64,000 nucleotides of DNA, from contig JAKOGI010000819.1 in assembly GCA_029747015.1 (NCBI GenBank), positions 1 to 64,000 of the forward strand. The letters run 5' to 3'. Made by a program: the position numbers and the translations under genes. The notes below the pieces were generated by a model. It saw only the letters and a program-made list of their open reading frames with translations, was not told where the DNA came from and made no database searches. Source of the DNA: Carnegiea gigantea (Eukaryota; Streptophyta; Magnoliopsida; Caryophyllales; Cactaceae). Shown here piece by piece: positions 46,184 to 59,433 of the stretch (position 1 is the stretch's first letter; the number at the start of each line of letters is the position of its first letter).

Positions 46184-49100
46184 TGTAACGCCCCCAAGTT
46201 AAACATGTTTCACTGCTTGTATTTTTCTTAATAAATCCCTTAATTATAATCTAGATAACCCAATGAAAGGGGCATTACCACCGTCCAAAAGGACAAGACT
46301 TGAAACATGAGTGCTATCAATAACACAGTTAAGCATAGCTTCAATAATACACATATATACCTGATCAATCCATATATAATCAACGGTTAACCAACATAAG
46401 GTTTTTACACTATAGTAAAAACAATTCACCATGTAATCTGCATCTCCATTCACTGAAAATTTCAATATACAGCTCTAAAAATATACATACACGGTATCAG
46501 TGTTAATCCATCCAGATTCCCTTGCTCAACTTAATCTCTTCCGCTGGTTTACTAGCATGAAGATGATTCTCTGAGCATTCACCTAAAACAAAACATGAAA
46601 AACATTTCGACCTGTGAGCCGAAACTCAGTAAATACATTCCTGTATTGTTAAATGATCATTGAAATACTGGTTGGATCCGCTTTGCAATTCATTTTAAGT
46701 TAAAACAGTGAATGAGATGAATGTAAAACTGCATTGCTAGTTATTATCTGATAGTGAACCCCTTGATACTGTTACGATCAATGAATAGGTGTGCACCCAC
46801 CAAGCCGAAAGGGGGACCTGGCCTGAAGCCACGCGGGTAACTGAAGGGCGAATGCCCTATAGATGATAACTGGTGGGGTCACTAATTAAATGATAAATCA
46901 CTGTGTAAACTAATTCATTGATGTACTTACCGAAATATGATAACTTTGATAAATACACTCTGATTTCTAAAGATGCAGGCAATGAACGTACCTGAAGTCT
47001 TTAAAATGATATTTCACTTGATAATACTTGTGCACAATGGAAATGATAGACTAAGCCCCATTTCTGTTTAAGAAATATAATTATAGATTAATGTAATTAG
47101 TAAACCATGTTCACTGACATAATTTATAACTTTAATAGAAGTTGATTAATTAAAAAGGCTTCTACAATTCCAATAATTCAATATAAGGTAAGTTAAACCA
47201 AGATGATCTGGAAAAGAAATCAGTTAGAGTTATCGAACTTGAAATACAACAAATTGAAACCAAATAGATCACATTAGAATGATTGAGCTGATAACGAAAA
47301 GATTTCAATTGATATAAATGAAATATGAGTTTATGATATTTCTGAAATGGATAATGAAAAGTATAATGCTTCTAAAATGGATGATAGAATGTGTAATGAT
47401 TCTGAAATGAATCATAGAAGGTTTAATGCCATAAGGGGTGTCATGAGGTTCATAAAGGCTCAAATAACCTCTGTTGATCCGATAGATACTAATTTGAGTC
47501 ATTACTGTGCCCAATTCTCAAATTTCATTTTCATGCTCACTTAACTCGGTTTTCAAATCCAAGTAAGCTTCTATACATAATCACACTTGTTGAACTCACT
47601 ACACTTTGTAATTTCCTTGCAATACCCATAATTATATAGAAACTTCTGAAAATATTTCCAAATGTCACGATTTATGTATTCACTCATATTACCGTTTGAT
47701 GGTCTACATTAGAAAATCCATATCTTTCACTCCTGACCTCCAATTGAGATATAAAATCCCAATGTGAAGAGCTCATAATGTCCACTAAGACTTTTATGCA
47801 GGACACCAAGTATGCTTCCCACAGTAAGGTTCCTAAAATTATGGTAGAACACAAACGTGCACAATTTCAGTTCAATCTGCACAGTCGTAGCAAAATGACG
47901 ATAACTTTTTCCACAGAACTCGGATTAAGGCGATTCAAAAGGCATTTGAAAGATAACTCATTGATCTATCCACAAACCAAAAATCACAATTTTTTAATGC
48001 CCCAATCAATGCCAGTTTTTTCGTAAAGTCTCCTATTCAAATATGCTCCCAGTTTCAATACATTCTGCATAGTCTTCAGTAAATTGGTCATAACTTTGTC
48101 CACACAACTCAAAATTGAGTAATTCTAGAGCCTATTAAAAACTAACTCATCGGGCTATCACTACAAAACAGTACTAGTTAATTCCCAAAGTGACCCTTGT
48201 TTCAGGTCTGTTGACAGCTCAATAACCACATATTTATAATCTTTTCTTCACATAACCACCCACTAAAATCACTCTTTAACTTATATAAATCAGTATAAAC
48301 ATCTTGATATTCATTACCAATGCCAAAGATCATAAAATCTCATTTAAAACAATCAAAATCCGTCATTACACCCTAAACTTGCATGAACATGAACAACCTC
48401 CATCTTTTCTTTCGTTCAAGATGATCCAACCAATAAAACATCAAAATAACTCTTGATTGCATCAAAACAACATGATTAAAAATCAAAACCAAGAATTAAA
48501 ATCCAAATCACAAATAAAAACAACAAGATAGGGTGAGGTATTACTCACTTGATGCTTGAAAAAAGAGAGGTGTGAGTGAAGCTTGAAAGGTGGGGGAAGT
48601 GGCTGGTGGCTGGAGGGGTGTTGGGGTGGCTAAATGGTGGTGTTTCTGGTGATGTTTTCCAGCAGAAAAGGGGCAGCAACAGGCAGCAAAGGGGACGGCA
48701 GGAAGGGGCCAGCAGAAATGAAGAGAAAGAGAGGAAGAAGCAACAAAGCTTGTGTGTGTTACATTTGCTTGCTTGGTTGATATTTATTTTGCCTTGATTG
48801 CTTTACTTGGCTGAGATTATCTCTAGCAAAATGACCTTAAACCAATGGAAATTCAACACACACACAATATTACTTAGCCAAGCAAAATAGAGTAGTAGCT
48901 TGTTAGGCCGAAATTGGGCCTAAATGAGCTTAGGCCCGAAAAATATACTTTATGCGAGTGAATTTTTTTTTTTGTAGCTCGAAATTAATTTTTTTTAATA
49001 ATGTTATGAAAATAAATTTAATCACTTAAATCATAGTTATCGGGGCCTACTATCAATTTTTCCGAAATTTTTTTCGGTAAATGAAACTCGAATTGCAAAG

Positions 49101-49218
49101 TGGGGCCCAAAATTGAATTCTCCCAATCGGGATGATGAAATGGGATGATTAAATGCAAAAACGTTAATAACACAACTTAATTAAATAAATAAACATGATT
49201 TAAGGTCGGACTATTACA
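46184..49218 (-). repeat. F1 3' LTR, about 3.0 kb
   Basis: Plus-strand ends TGTAACGCCCCCAA and GGACTATTACA. Same family as 56407-59417 in opposite orientation. Holds a diverged internal duplication: sequence around CATAACTTTTTCCACAGAAC at 47862-47965 recurs in degenerate form at 48048-48150. Confidence 0.88.
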
Positions 49219-49220
49219 GC

Positions 49221-49231
49221 CTTCCCCCCTT
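49221..49231 (-). promoter_or_regulatory. Polypurine tract of F1
   Basis: Minus strand AAGGGGGGAAG next to the LTR start TGTAATAG. Confidence 0.85.
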
Positions 49232-49239
49232 AAAGAGTT

Positions 49240-51430
49240 TCGTCCTCGAAACTTATGAAATTTGTCAACACATGCATGGTTATCTCAAATAAGTATGGAT
49301 ACTTGGCCTTCACTTCCTCCTCAGCTTCTCAAGTGGTTTTTGAGGAGGTATGATTTTGCCCAAAGTAATTTGGTTATAGATATCTACTTGATACTTAACA
49401 GCTTAATCCTGTGATCCAATATCTGAATTGGATGCTGTTGAAACACAAGACCCTCAATGATTGTAATGGATTTGATTATGACAGCATGGTCATGATCTAA
49501 AATGTATCGGCTGAATTGCGAGGTAAAGAACACATTATGCACGTGTTTGAGTTATATAGGCAGATCTGGTAGATAAGTTATGGAATTCGACCTTTCAATG
49601 AACTGATATGATGAAACTTTCTTACACCCTTAATTGATGAAACTTTCTGAAAAACCTTGTTATATACATGAAAGTCGAGGAATCTCCTTCTTTTATCAGC
49701 ATAGCGTTTCTGTCGCTTTCAATAGGATATTTTCAGGAATCTCTTGACATGTGTCACCTTATTAAATGTTGGAGAAGATCTTCATGACCCATATGATGAT
49801 TTATTGTTAATGTCTGCCGTCATTTTGCCCTAATGTTTAATGAAGGATTCTCTGCTAGTGCTATCACAACGTTTACTGCTGGGAGTTCCATACTTTCTTC
49901 AAATACAAATTTTGGTTGCAGGTTGTGAAGTACTACAGGCTCCAACTTAGAAGAGTTGATCCATTGATGTTTTTAGATGCTTGTCCATCTGTTTCAAGAT
50001 GATAAGAACTGCAAAAGTTCAATCTAGTTCTAAATGCTCTTTGAAGTGCTTGCTATAACAGGCTTGAAATCTTTGATCTCGATCATACACCATATCTGAG
50101 GAAATCCCATGACAAAGTTCATTGAAATTGAACCCCTTTCTCAGGGTTTTACTTTATTCTTTGGAGTTCAGGATCATCATCCTGATTCACTCTAATTTCC
50201 TCTATTAGGGAGGACTGTAAGGTAAGTGCGGGCATTTGAGCACTCGCCTTCCTGTGCAACACTAATTGAATGTCCAAGTCCTCAAGTTCTCTCAAGAGAT
50301 TCAGTTAAGTAGTTACTACAGTGTTCAAGATATGTTGTGCCTCCCTATTCAGGGCATCTGCCATAATATTTTTTTTTCTTAGTTGACATTGGATCTGCCA
50401 CAACTGATGTTTCATGTCGACTGAGCTTCTTTTGAGAGAAGATGTACTTTAAGCTTTGATGATCAATATTGATTTTGTATGGTACTCTATATAAGTAATG
50501 TCTCCAAATTTTCACTACAAAAACTATAGCTACTAACTCTATATCATGGTTAGGTAATCCTTCTCATAAGGCTTGAGTTGTTGGGAGGTATAAGCCACCA
50601 GTTTAATCTTCTTGATAACTTTATAGCTTTCTTCAACAAATTGGTCAGGGAAGATAATATTTATCAAATCCTTTCTGAACTCAATAATTCCCTACTAAAC
50701 TCAAACGGTTTCTAATCTCAGTGCATTGGTGGATCTTAAGCACTTTGTAACTGCTTTCACCTTTTGTAAATCAACCTTAAGCTCTTTCTTTGAAACCATA
50801 TGTTCCAAAAATACCATTGCTTCCAACAATACTCGTACTTCTTGTGTTTGCTATGTAATTGATGTTCCTTCAAGGTCTATAAGACTGTCCTTAAATGAAC
50901 AACATGCTCATCTTTATCCTTGGAGTATTTCAAGATATCTTTTTTGAACACCACCACAACTTGTCTAGATATGGTCTGAAACTCTATTTATAAGATCTGT
51001 AAAGGCTGCGGGGCCATTGATTAGGCTAAAAGACATCACAGTGAATTTATCATGACCTAAACATGGCCAGTAGTGTGGTTTTGGTAATGTCTTCAGGTAT
51101 AATCCTAAGTTGATGGTACCCTGACCCCAAATCAATCTTAGATAAGACTCATGTTCCCGGCGATTGATCAGTCATCTACTTGGGGCGATGGGTATTTGTT
51201 TTTGATGGTGATCTTGTTCCGCTCCTTGAAATCAGTGTATAACCTCAAGGTTCCATTCTTTTTCTTTACAAATAGATTTGGGCATCCCATTGAGGAACAT
51301 TTGGATGGTCTGATAAATACTTTCTGTAAGAGCTCATCTAACTGAATCTTCAGTTTTCTAAGCTCTGTTGGAGCTATACGATGTGGGGCGTTGGAGATAG
51401 GTTGAGCATAAGGGATTAATTCAATCTCAT
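49240..51430 (-). pseudogene. F1 pol: RT, RNase H, integrase, chromodomain remnants
   Basis: The minus strand shows the end of a chromodomain, EEVKAKYPYLFEITMHVL, then ISFEDETL next to the LTR. Preceding it are integrase C-terminal words such as GLVFQQHPIQILDHR (~49400-49460). RNase H/RT words include NHDIELVAIVFVVKIWRHYL, YKINIDHQSLKYIFSQKKLS (~50400-50560), [14 protein letters not shown] and GHDKFTVMSFSLINGPAAFT (~51010-51220). Many stops and deletions. The order and chromodomain place it with Tekay/Del chromoviruses. Confidence 0.82.
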
Positions 51431-51432
51431 AA

Positions 51433-51980
51433 TCAATTTCTCTTTGCGGAGCAGTCCCGGTAATTCTTCAGGAAAACATTTATAAATTCGCAAACTATAA
51501 GGATATCTTCTGCTTTTTCTTCGTTAGGATGAATGTTAATAGCATAACACCAATACACAATATATCCTTGATATAAGAGCTCACTTGTTTCCATAACAGA
51601 ATTTAAAGGACAAGGTTTTTTCCCCCCCTTTTCTGTGACCACGAAACATATTTCTTTCCCTTGTTCATCTCTTGAAATAACTTTAGGCCACCACAACCTA
51701 TTTTGACCCCATAAGCACACAACCAGCTCATTTCCAAAATGATATCAAAGTCTTATGAGTCAAATTGAATCAGAACTCTAGGGGAAACTATCCCACCAAT
51801 TGTAATTGAAACAAATTTATGAGAGGTAGAACACTCAACTCTAGAGTCGTTGGATAACGTGATTCCATAATTAGTTTCTGCCTCCTCATTCTCAAGGTTC
51901 ACTTGTATCACAGATCGTGTGAATATAAATGAATGAGTGGTAATTAAATCAATCAATACACAAAATGGTTTCAAAATTAA
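51433..51980 (-). pseudogene. F1 protease and RT linker
   Basis: 51753-51974 reads CVLIDLITTHSFIF, a protease site (family DSGATHSF) with the Asp kept. A shifted frame, 51433-51720, reads SWLCAYG-like then [20 protein letters not shown], the linker that precedes RT (family EFPDVFPEELPG). At least one frameshift lies between. Confidence 0.8.
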
Positions 51981-52029
51981 AGGAGAGTTCCAGTAACTAC
52001 TGTACCAGAGGTGGCAGTATCATTCTTGC

Positions 52030-52480
52030 TCAACACCTACGACCTTCCTACAGTTGTGGGCCTTGGAGGTGGGAGCCCTAGTCTATGGCCTTCAGTCTTC
52101 AAGAACAGGCAACAATGAGTTGCTCTGGCTACCACACCACATACATTTGTTAGTTCCCACTCGGCAATCCGGGGCGGTGTAGTTAGTTCTTCTGCAATTT
52201 TGCTCCACTTGAAGTTAGGCCCTAAGGGTCTATTCTTAACAGTGTTCCACCAAATATCGGTTTCACCCGTTAGATAAAATGTTCCAATGTTCACCTTTTT
52301 CTCCCCTGGAACCTCCATTACAGAGAAAATTTTCTCCATTCCTAGAATTTATTTTTCAGGTTCCACTGGGTCATACTTTCCACTCTAGAGTTCTTTAGTC
52401 TGAATCAGCTGAAGGCATTTTTCCAAGGGGCAGTAACCCATCAAAATTTCTCACAGACGTAATCCAAATGCATGGAAAAA
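52030..52480 (-). pseudogene. F1 gag, internally deleted
   Basis: 52037-52339 reads MEKIFSVMEVPGEKKVNIGT and LTGETDIWWNTVKNRPLG, the start of a Ty3 gag (family LEKTF, KV..A.Y.L.G.A..WW). The text then jumps to CGVVARATHCCLF and GHRLGLPPPRPTTVG, near the region before protease, so most of gag is missing. Confidence 0.72.
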
Positions 52481-54310
52481 AAATTTTGATTGTCACACTT
52501 AAACTTTATGCAAGTGGTCTTCCACAGGGAACTTAGATTGAATTAGCCAAAAGCCAAAAAGGTAGGCACATTGCGTTTTCCTTAGCAATGGGTTCCACAA
52601 GTTAGACAACAATCAACCCCTATACAAAGTCTGGTTAAGATCTACCTTCTGTTTAGGTGTGCTACAAAATGATCATCTATTGACATGGGTGCAACCCAAT
52701 CATAATCCAGCTACTAGCAGCAATTGGACTCTTAAAATTAGGAAAACGTGACGAGAACTGAAGAAGATGTAACATGACAGTGAATGATAATGCAACTGGA
52801 TGGGGAGATGCTATGAAGACAAAAAGACAAAGCCCCTGTTCACAGTGAGGAATGTCCAACAGTTGATAATCCAATAAGGACAATAGTAGATGGTATGTTA
52901 CTAGAAGGTGTAGTGAAATATTTTCTAGAGTAGTGTCTACTTCACAAATGGAGGTGGAGTTAATGGACTGCTTACAAGAGTTTGGGCAATTTAAGCAAGT
53001 CTTGAATTGCAATGGATTGAAGCAAAATGTCTCTCTAATGTGTCCTTGATTTCTCTTGTGTAAAATCATCGGTAGTTAATGGTTTTAAACTTATGTATCA
53101 TAGAATAAGCCTCTCGAAAATCCTATAATTCAGGGGATACTACATCAAGAACCCTTATATAGCTCATTTAGATGAAATTCTTAGGTCACAGAAGACAATA
53201 TCTAAAATCAATGAAGCATATTCAAGTAATTGCCACGAAATGACACCCATATGATAAGGAAATATAAGCTCAAAGTTATAGGTACCCACTAACTCGGACA
53301 GTCTGTACCATCAGACTTTTAGGTTAAATTTCATTGACCAATGGCCTCCAAATATGCTGCAATATGGGTCATTAGAAAGCTTACTTTCTGTATTTTGACA
53401 TAGACTAACCAAAACATCCCTATCTGATGGAATGCATAAGCTACAAGTGAGCTAAACTCAGACCTTATGCATTAGGATTCTGCCCAGTTTACAGACTTTG
53501 ATTTGTCTATTTGAATAACCAAATGACCTCCAATCCGCTTGAAACTTGTTTCATATGAAAGATATCTCCTTAACCCTAAAATTGGGATGGAAAACCCTTG
53601 CGTAAATCATATTGATCATGGACAAAAGTTACATCCAGGTCGGTCCTTATGTATTGATCAAAACTGTCAAGTTGATTGAACTTGTATATTCTGCCCATAC
53701 TTGGTTTTCCTTATGCATTTAACCTCAAAATGAGTCAAGGGCCTTTCATAGGACACATCTGTAATAACGCCTAACCCTAGGGCTATGAGTGTTAGTGATT
53801 TTGAAATTTCTGGGGCGAAACAGACAGAGTTTCGCCCGTAAACTGGCCATTTTTTAGGCTTAAAGCCTAACATCACATTCCTTGTATTGAATAGAGGTAT
53901 AAAAGGATATCAAATCAAGCTCAATGGTTACACACCAGAGATTACAACTCTACGAGCCACACACCCAGAGTACAAGAGTTTACATCCTAAAAATAAACAA
54001 TTCCAGCTAAAGGTCGACATACCATTTAAATGGGTGGCTCATATGGCCACACATACTTAAATACATTGGAACACCTTTAACTTGTTGTTTAAAATCACCC
54101 TCGAATCTGATGCTTGAGATCAAACTATATACATATTGTATGGATCCATCTGACAAAGAAGAATATAGGAGTAGAATATGCGAGAGAAAAGTAGACATTA
54201 CTATTTTCACAAATCTCCAATGATATCATAATAATCCCCCAATTATCAATTTTCTCGGTCTCCTAACTCCACTCTCTATACTCCATATCCCATCAAGAAA
54301 ATCTCAACCT
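52481..54310 (-). other. F1 leader region
   Basis: About 1.8 kb between primer site and gag. It includes an uninterrupted 130-codon minus-strand frame (52677-53069) with no recognised domain. Part near 53790-53850 matches the F2 leader near 59855-59895 (words like GAACTCTGTC and TTGCCCCAG). Confidence 0.6.
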
Positions 54311-54323
54311 GACTCTGATACCA
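54311..54323 (-). promoter_or_regulatory. Primer-binding site of F1, tRNA-Met type
   Basis: Minus strand TGGTATCAGAGTC, 4 bp from the LTR. Confidence 0.88.
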
Positions 54324-54327
54324 AATC

Positions 54328-54904
54328 TGTAACGCCCCCAAATTGAACAGGTTTCACTACTTGTATTTTCATTAATAAATCCCTTAATTATAATCTAGAC
54401 AGCCCAATGATAGGGGCATTACCGCTGTCCAAAAGGACAAAGCTTGAAACATGAGTGCTGTTAATAACACAGTTAATTATAGCTTTAATCATACACATGC
54501 ACACCTGATCAATCCATATATAATCAACTGTTAACCAACATCAGGTTTTTACACTATAGTAAAAATAATTCACCATGTAATCTGTATCTCCATTCACTGA
54601 AGATTTCAATATACAGCTCTAAAAATATGCATACACGGTATCAGTGTTGATCCATCCAGATTCCCTTGCTCAACTTAATCTCTTCCGCTGGTTCACTAGC
54701 ATGAAGACGATTCTCTGAGCATTTACGTAAAACAAAACATGAAAAACATTTCGAACAGTGAGTCGAAACTTAGTACATACATTCTTGTATTGTTAAATGA
54801 TCATTGAAACACTAGTTGGGCCCGCTTTGCAATTCATTTTAAGTTAAAATAGTGAATGAGATGAATGTAAAACTGCATTGCTAGTTATTAGCTGATAGTG
54901 AACC
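54328..54904 (-). repeat. F1 5' LTR, interrupted
   Basis: Matches 46184-46763 closely, beginning TGTAACGCCCCCAAATTG, and stops at the F2 border. Confidence 0.88.
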
Positions 54905-55966
54905 TGTAATAACCCGGACCTAACCTATATTCATTTATTTAAATCATCTTTATTTGTTTCATTAATCATGTTTATTCATTTACTTTATCATGTTTATTGA
55001 CCTAATCACTCATTGTTATTTGCTTAACCAAATCATGTTTATTAAATTCAATTACACTCAATTTATTTATTTAACGAATTGCATTATGTTATTTAAATTT
55101 TCCACCTTCATTTATCGTATTTAATCATCCCGGTTGGGAGATATTTCATTTTGGATACCACTTTGCAGCTCAAGTTTCATTGATTGTTAATTCGAGTTTC
55201 GTTAATTGATTAAATGTCGGGTGAATTGATATTAGGCCTTGGTGAGTATAAATTAGTGATTAATTATTTTCTTACTTTCGGTAAACTTTAATCCCGAGCA
55301 ATACAAAATTTTATTTTTGTTTAACACTCCAAATAATTTTTCGAGCCCAAACTTAGCTTGTTGGGCCCAAAACAAAAGCCTAAAACCTTGCTAACTTCGT
55401 TATTTCACTAAGTACTCATTTTAGCACCTAATTTTAATTAGCAAAAAGCTACTTTTTGGGCGGGAAATTTCAGCCACATGTTGCTAATACTTGAGAATTT
55501 CCAGCCACAAAAAATTTAGCAAAAATCACAAGCCCATCTCTCCATTTCCTCTTTCCTCTCAACGGTCTCCACACAGAAAATAGGGGCATCAGCTGCTGCC
55601 CCTTTGTGCCCCCAGTTCTGGTGGTTTCGACCACTTTTTCGGCCACCTCCCAACTGCCCCGAGTTCCCCTTGCTGCTAGCTATCTTATCCAACCACTCAA
55701 ATCACTCAAAACAGCCTCCTCCTCTCTCTAGTTCAAGTCTAAAGTGAGGTTTGTCCCAAAACCCTAACTTGTTTTATCTTGAGTTTTATGGTTGTTTTAT
55801 TTATGGGCTATGTTTGGATGATCAAATTGATAGTTATTGTGCAATTTTTATTGAGTTTGGAGATGTTTGGAGCCATGGGTATTTGATCAAGAGCATGATT
55901 TTCATGATTTTGCATTTGTTTAAATGCCACTGTCGAAAATTCTGAGAATTATAGGATTGTCCAAAA
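54905..55966 (+). repeat. F2 first LTR, truncated
   Basis: Starts TGTAATAACCCGGACC and runs parallel to 56407-57463 with a few percent difference. It ends in GGATTGTCCAA, where it joins internal sequence. Confidence 0.85.
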
Positions 55967-56406
55967 ACAGTTGTGCTAGCAAAACAAAGAAGTAACCAAA
56001 GTCTCAGATGAGATATAAAGTATTTCGAAGGGCTTATCTAGTCAAGGGTGTCAGGAGATTGGATATCAACGATACTTGAGTCCTCGTTACCTTATGCTTT
56101 ATGAGGCAGTAGTGTAGAACACCTCATTTGCAGTAACAAGGTCCTTTTCTTTTGAAGAAAATATCACTTTTGAAGCAAAGTAATTGAGTTCATTGAGGCT
56201 ATTGTGCGAGAAGTATCCATATCTACTGAAATATGGGATTAAGAAGTTATACAACACATACACCCTTAGTCGGTGTACATTCGGAAAATTATAACTCTTG
56301 AGAGGGAAGCAATGGGAACCAACGGCCCATGCGTTTTAAAGCAGCATTGCATATAGTTGGCAAGTATTATAAGTTTCGAGGACGAATCTCTTTAAGGGGG
56401 GAAGGC
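55967..56406 (+). other. F2 3' internal segment fused to truncated LTR
   Basis: Begins ACAGTTGTGCTAGCAAAAC and ends with AAGTTTCGAGGACGAATCTC and the polypurine tract AAGGGGGGAAGGC (56394-56406). The first ~350 bp match 63655-64000 with roughly 8% difference in the first 200 bp. Confidence 0.82.
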
Positions 56407-59400
56407 TATAATAACTCGACCCTAACCTATATTCATTTATTTAAATCATCTTTATTTATTTCATTAATCATGTTTATTCATTTATTTTATCATATTTATT
56501 GACCTAATCACTCATGGTTATTTGCTTAACCAAATCATGTTTATTAAATTCAATTACACTCAATTTATTTGTTTAACGAATTCCATTATGTTATTTAAAT
56601 TTTTCACCTTCATTTATCGTATTTAATCATCCCGGTTGGGAGATATTTCATTTTGGGTACCACTTTGCAACTCAAGTTTCATTGATTGTTAATTCGAGTT
56701 TCGTTGATTGATTAAATGTCGGGGTAAATCGATATTAGGCCTCAGTGAGTATAAATTAGTAATTAATTATTTTCTTGGTAAACTTTAATCCCGAAGTAAT
56801 ACAAAATTTTATTTTTGTTCAACACTCCAAATAATTTTTCGAGCCCAAACTTAGCTTGTTGGGCCCAAAACAAAAGCCTAAAACCTTGCTAACTTTGTTA
56901 TTTCACTAAGTACTCATTTTAGCACCTAATTTTAATTAGCAAAAAGCTACTTTTTGGGTGGAAAATTTCAGCCACATGTTGCTAATACTTGAGAATTTCC
57001 AGCCACAAAGAATTCAGCAAAAATCACAAGCCCATCTCTCCATTTCCTCTCTCCTCTCAACGGTCTTCACGCAGAAAACAGGGGCACCAGCTGCTGCCCC
57101 TTTGTGCCCCCAGTTCTGGTGGTTTTGACCACTTTTTCGGCCACCTCCCAACTGCCCCGAGTTCCCCTTGCTGCTAGCTATCTTGTCCAACCACTCAAAT
57201 CACTCAAAATAGCCTCCTCCTCTCTCTAGTTCAAGTCTAAAGTGAGGTTTGTCCCAAAACCCTAACTTGTTTTATCTTGAGTTTTATGGCTGTTTTATTT
57301 ATGGGCTATGTTTGGATGATCAAATTGATAGTTATTGTGCAATTTTTATTGAGTTTGGAGATGTTTGGAGCCATGGGTATTTGATCAAGAGCATGATTTT
57401 CATGATTTTGCATTTGTTTAATGCCACTGTCGAAAATTCTGAGAATTATAGGATTGTCCAACAATTCTGAAATTTTTACTGTAGCTTCTCCATATTATTT
57501 GGGATTTTTTGGAAACATTTCATGAATGTTGGAGGTATAATCAGTGAGTTATGGAATTTTGAAGAAAATTGCCCTGTTTAGGATACGAATTATGTAATAA
57601 TGTATTAATGAAGTTGTTTAGAGTTTGGATATGTATATGAGGCCTTAAATGATATTTTATATCTTATTGTGGTGATTTGAATTGATTTCAAGTGAGTTCT
57701 ATGTGAAAAAAAAGAGAAAGTTAAATCAGTGAAGGGCTGAAATTTCAGGACATTAGGGCTGACTTTGGGATTAAACTGGCAACGAATGGTCTAGCCAAAA
57801 ATTATGATTTTTGGTGGATATATATTTCGGTGTGTTAGCCTTAAATTGCCTCTTGAATTGCCTTAATCCGAGGTCTGTGGAAAAAGTTATGATCGTTTTA
57901 CCAAAACTGTGCAGATTGGACCAAAAACTGACACACTTATGTTTTTGCCCCATTTTGGGAACCCTATTGTGGGAATTACATTTTGTGTTGTAGATGAAAG
58001 TTTTTGAGGACTTCTTAATATTTTCATATTGGGGTTTTAAGTCTCATTTGAGGTCTAGAATGAAAGTTATGAATTTTTGAAGTGAACTGACCTGCTTAGG
58101 TGTAAATTAGGTTATTATTGCAATTTCTGTGCAGTGCATACTTGGAGGAAAATTCTAAAAATTTTACTGTAGATTGTCCATATTATTTTTAAATTTCCTA
58201 TAAGATTTCATGAATTTGGGTTGAGTAACCTATTTTAGAAAAGGCCACAACCACTCTCTCAATTGTCACCATTAAGGCCTTTTCCCTTGTAATCTCATTT
58301 ATCTTATTGTGGACTATTTTACTTTCATTTACTTTATATCAAATTTAATTACTTTCCTCAATTCAATTTTGAAGTTATATTTGAATACACAAGTTACGTA
58401 TACCATTTAATTACTCAATTTCTGTTACACATACTTTTACTTACTCAATTATGCGAGTAAGGATCATTTACTGACTACACATACTTATAATGATATTGAT
58501 GAAACAGAGTTGAGGCCTAGTTATCGTTCCCCATTATGCATAAGTGTTATCAAGTCAGGACATATTTATCAAGTCAGATGACATTTATGAAACAGCTGAC
58601 TTGTATCAAGTCAGATGATATTTTTAAAGACTCAAGGTACGTCCATTACCTGTATCTTCAGAAAGCAAATCATGTTTATTAAGTTACAACTCTTAATGAG
58701 TTTATCAATGAATCAGTTTATACAGTGATTTGCCATTTAACTTGTAACCCCGTCAGTTATCATCTATAGGGCGTCAGCCCATCAATTACCCGCGCAGCTT
58801 CAGGCCAACTCTTGATCGAATTGGCAGGTGTACGCCTATGTATAGATCATATCAGTGCAAGGGGTTCACATCCAGATAATAATGAGAAATTCAATTTCAT
58901 ATTACTTTCATTTTCGTTGTTATTGCCAACTAAATGAATTACAAAGACGGGTACCTATCAATAGTATTTCTATGCTCATTTTACAATACAGGAATGCATG
59001 TACTGAGTTTTTACTCATGTTTTCGAATTGTTTTCATATTTTTCATTTTAGGTGATGAAGTATCATATATTTCTCTTTTTAGCAAGCCATTTTAAAAGTC
59101 ATCAGATGCTCACAGTGGATTCAGCATAGCACGAGTGTTGGGATCAACCTCAAGGTCTATATTCAACATACATATGTGTAGTGTGGAGCGCGAGTTAGCA
59201 CATGGTATGATTAAGTAAATGGTATCGAAGTGAGCTATTATGGACTTTGGTCTTAAAGTGTATCAGCTTAATAGAGTTTATGATTGAGATCGTGAGTGGC
59301 AGGATTAAATAGTTCAGTTGGCCTTATCCTTATTAGGACAGCGGTAGCGCCTTCGTTTACTTAGTCTTCTGCTGCAATTTTCAGTAATCATGTCATTAGT

Positions 59401-59417
59401 ATTTTGGGGGCGTTACA
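56407..59417 (+). repeat. F2 second LTR, full length about 3.0 kb
   Basis: Starts TATAATAACTCGACCC (TG decayed to TA) and ends GGGGGCGTTACA. Same family as the F1 LTR. Confidence 0.88.
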
Positions 59418-59421
59418 GATT

Positions 59422-59433
59422 TGGTATCAGAGC
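59422..59433 (+). promoter_or_regulatory. Primer-binding site of F2, tRNA-Met type
   Basis: TGGTATCAGAGC, perfect, 4 bp after the LTR. Confidence 0.93.

Larger units (their letters stand above)
46184..54904 (-). mobile_element. Tekay/Del-like Ty3 element F1 (5' LTR interrupted by F2)
   Basis: Minus strand: 3' LTR 46184-49218, polypurine tract, decayed pol, protease, gag, long leader, tRNA-Met primer site, and the first 577 bp (plus-strand order) of the 5' LTR. F2 begins at 54905 right after GATAGTGAACC. In the intact LTR the same word is followed by CCTTGATACTG (46764), so the rest should lie beyond F2. Confidence 0.88.

Noticed and set aside
52677..53069. 130-codon minus-strand open frame in the F1 leader
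   Set aside because: No family recognised, position is non-coding in relatives, and the F2 leader shows no match. Kept only as a note.
47778..57953. Similar antisense frames in the two Tekay-like LTRs (47778-48026 plus, 57771-57953 minus)
   Set aside because: They share words such as ITFST.LGLR, but the protein similarity looks no higher than that of the underlying LTR DNA, so there is no sign of coding selection.
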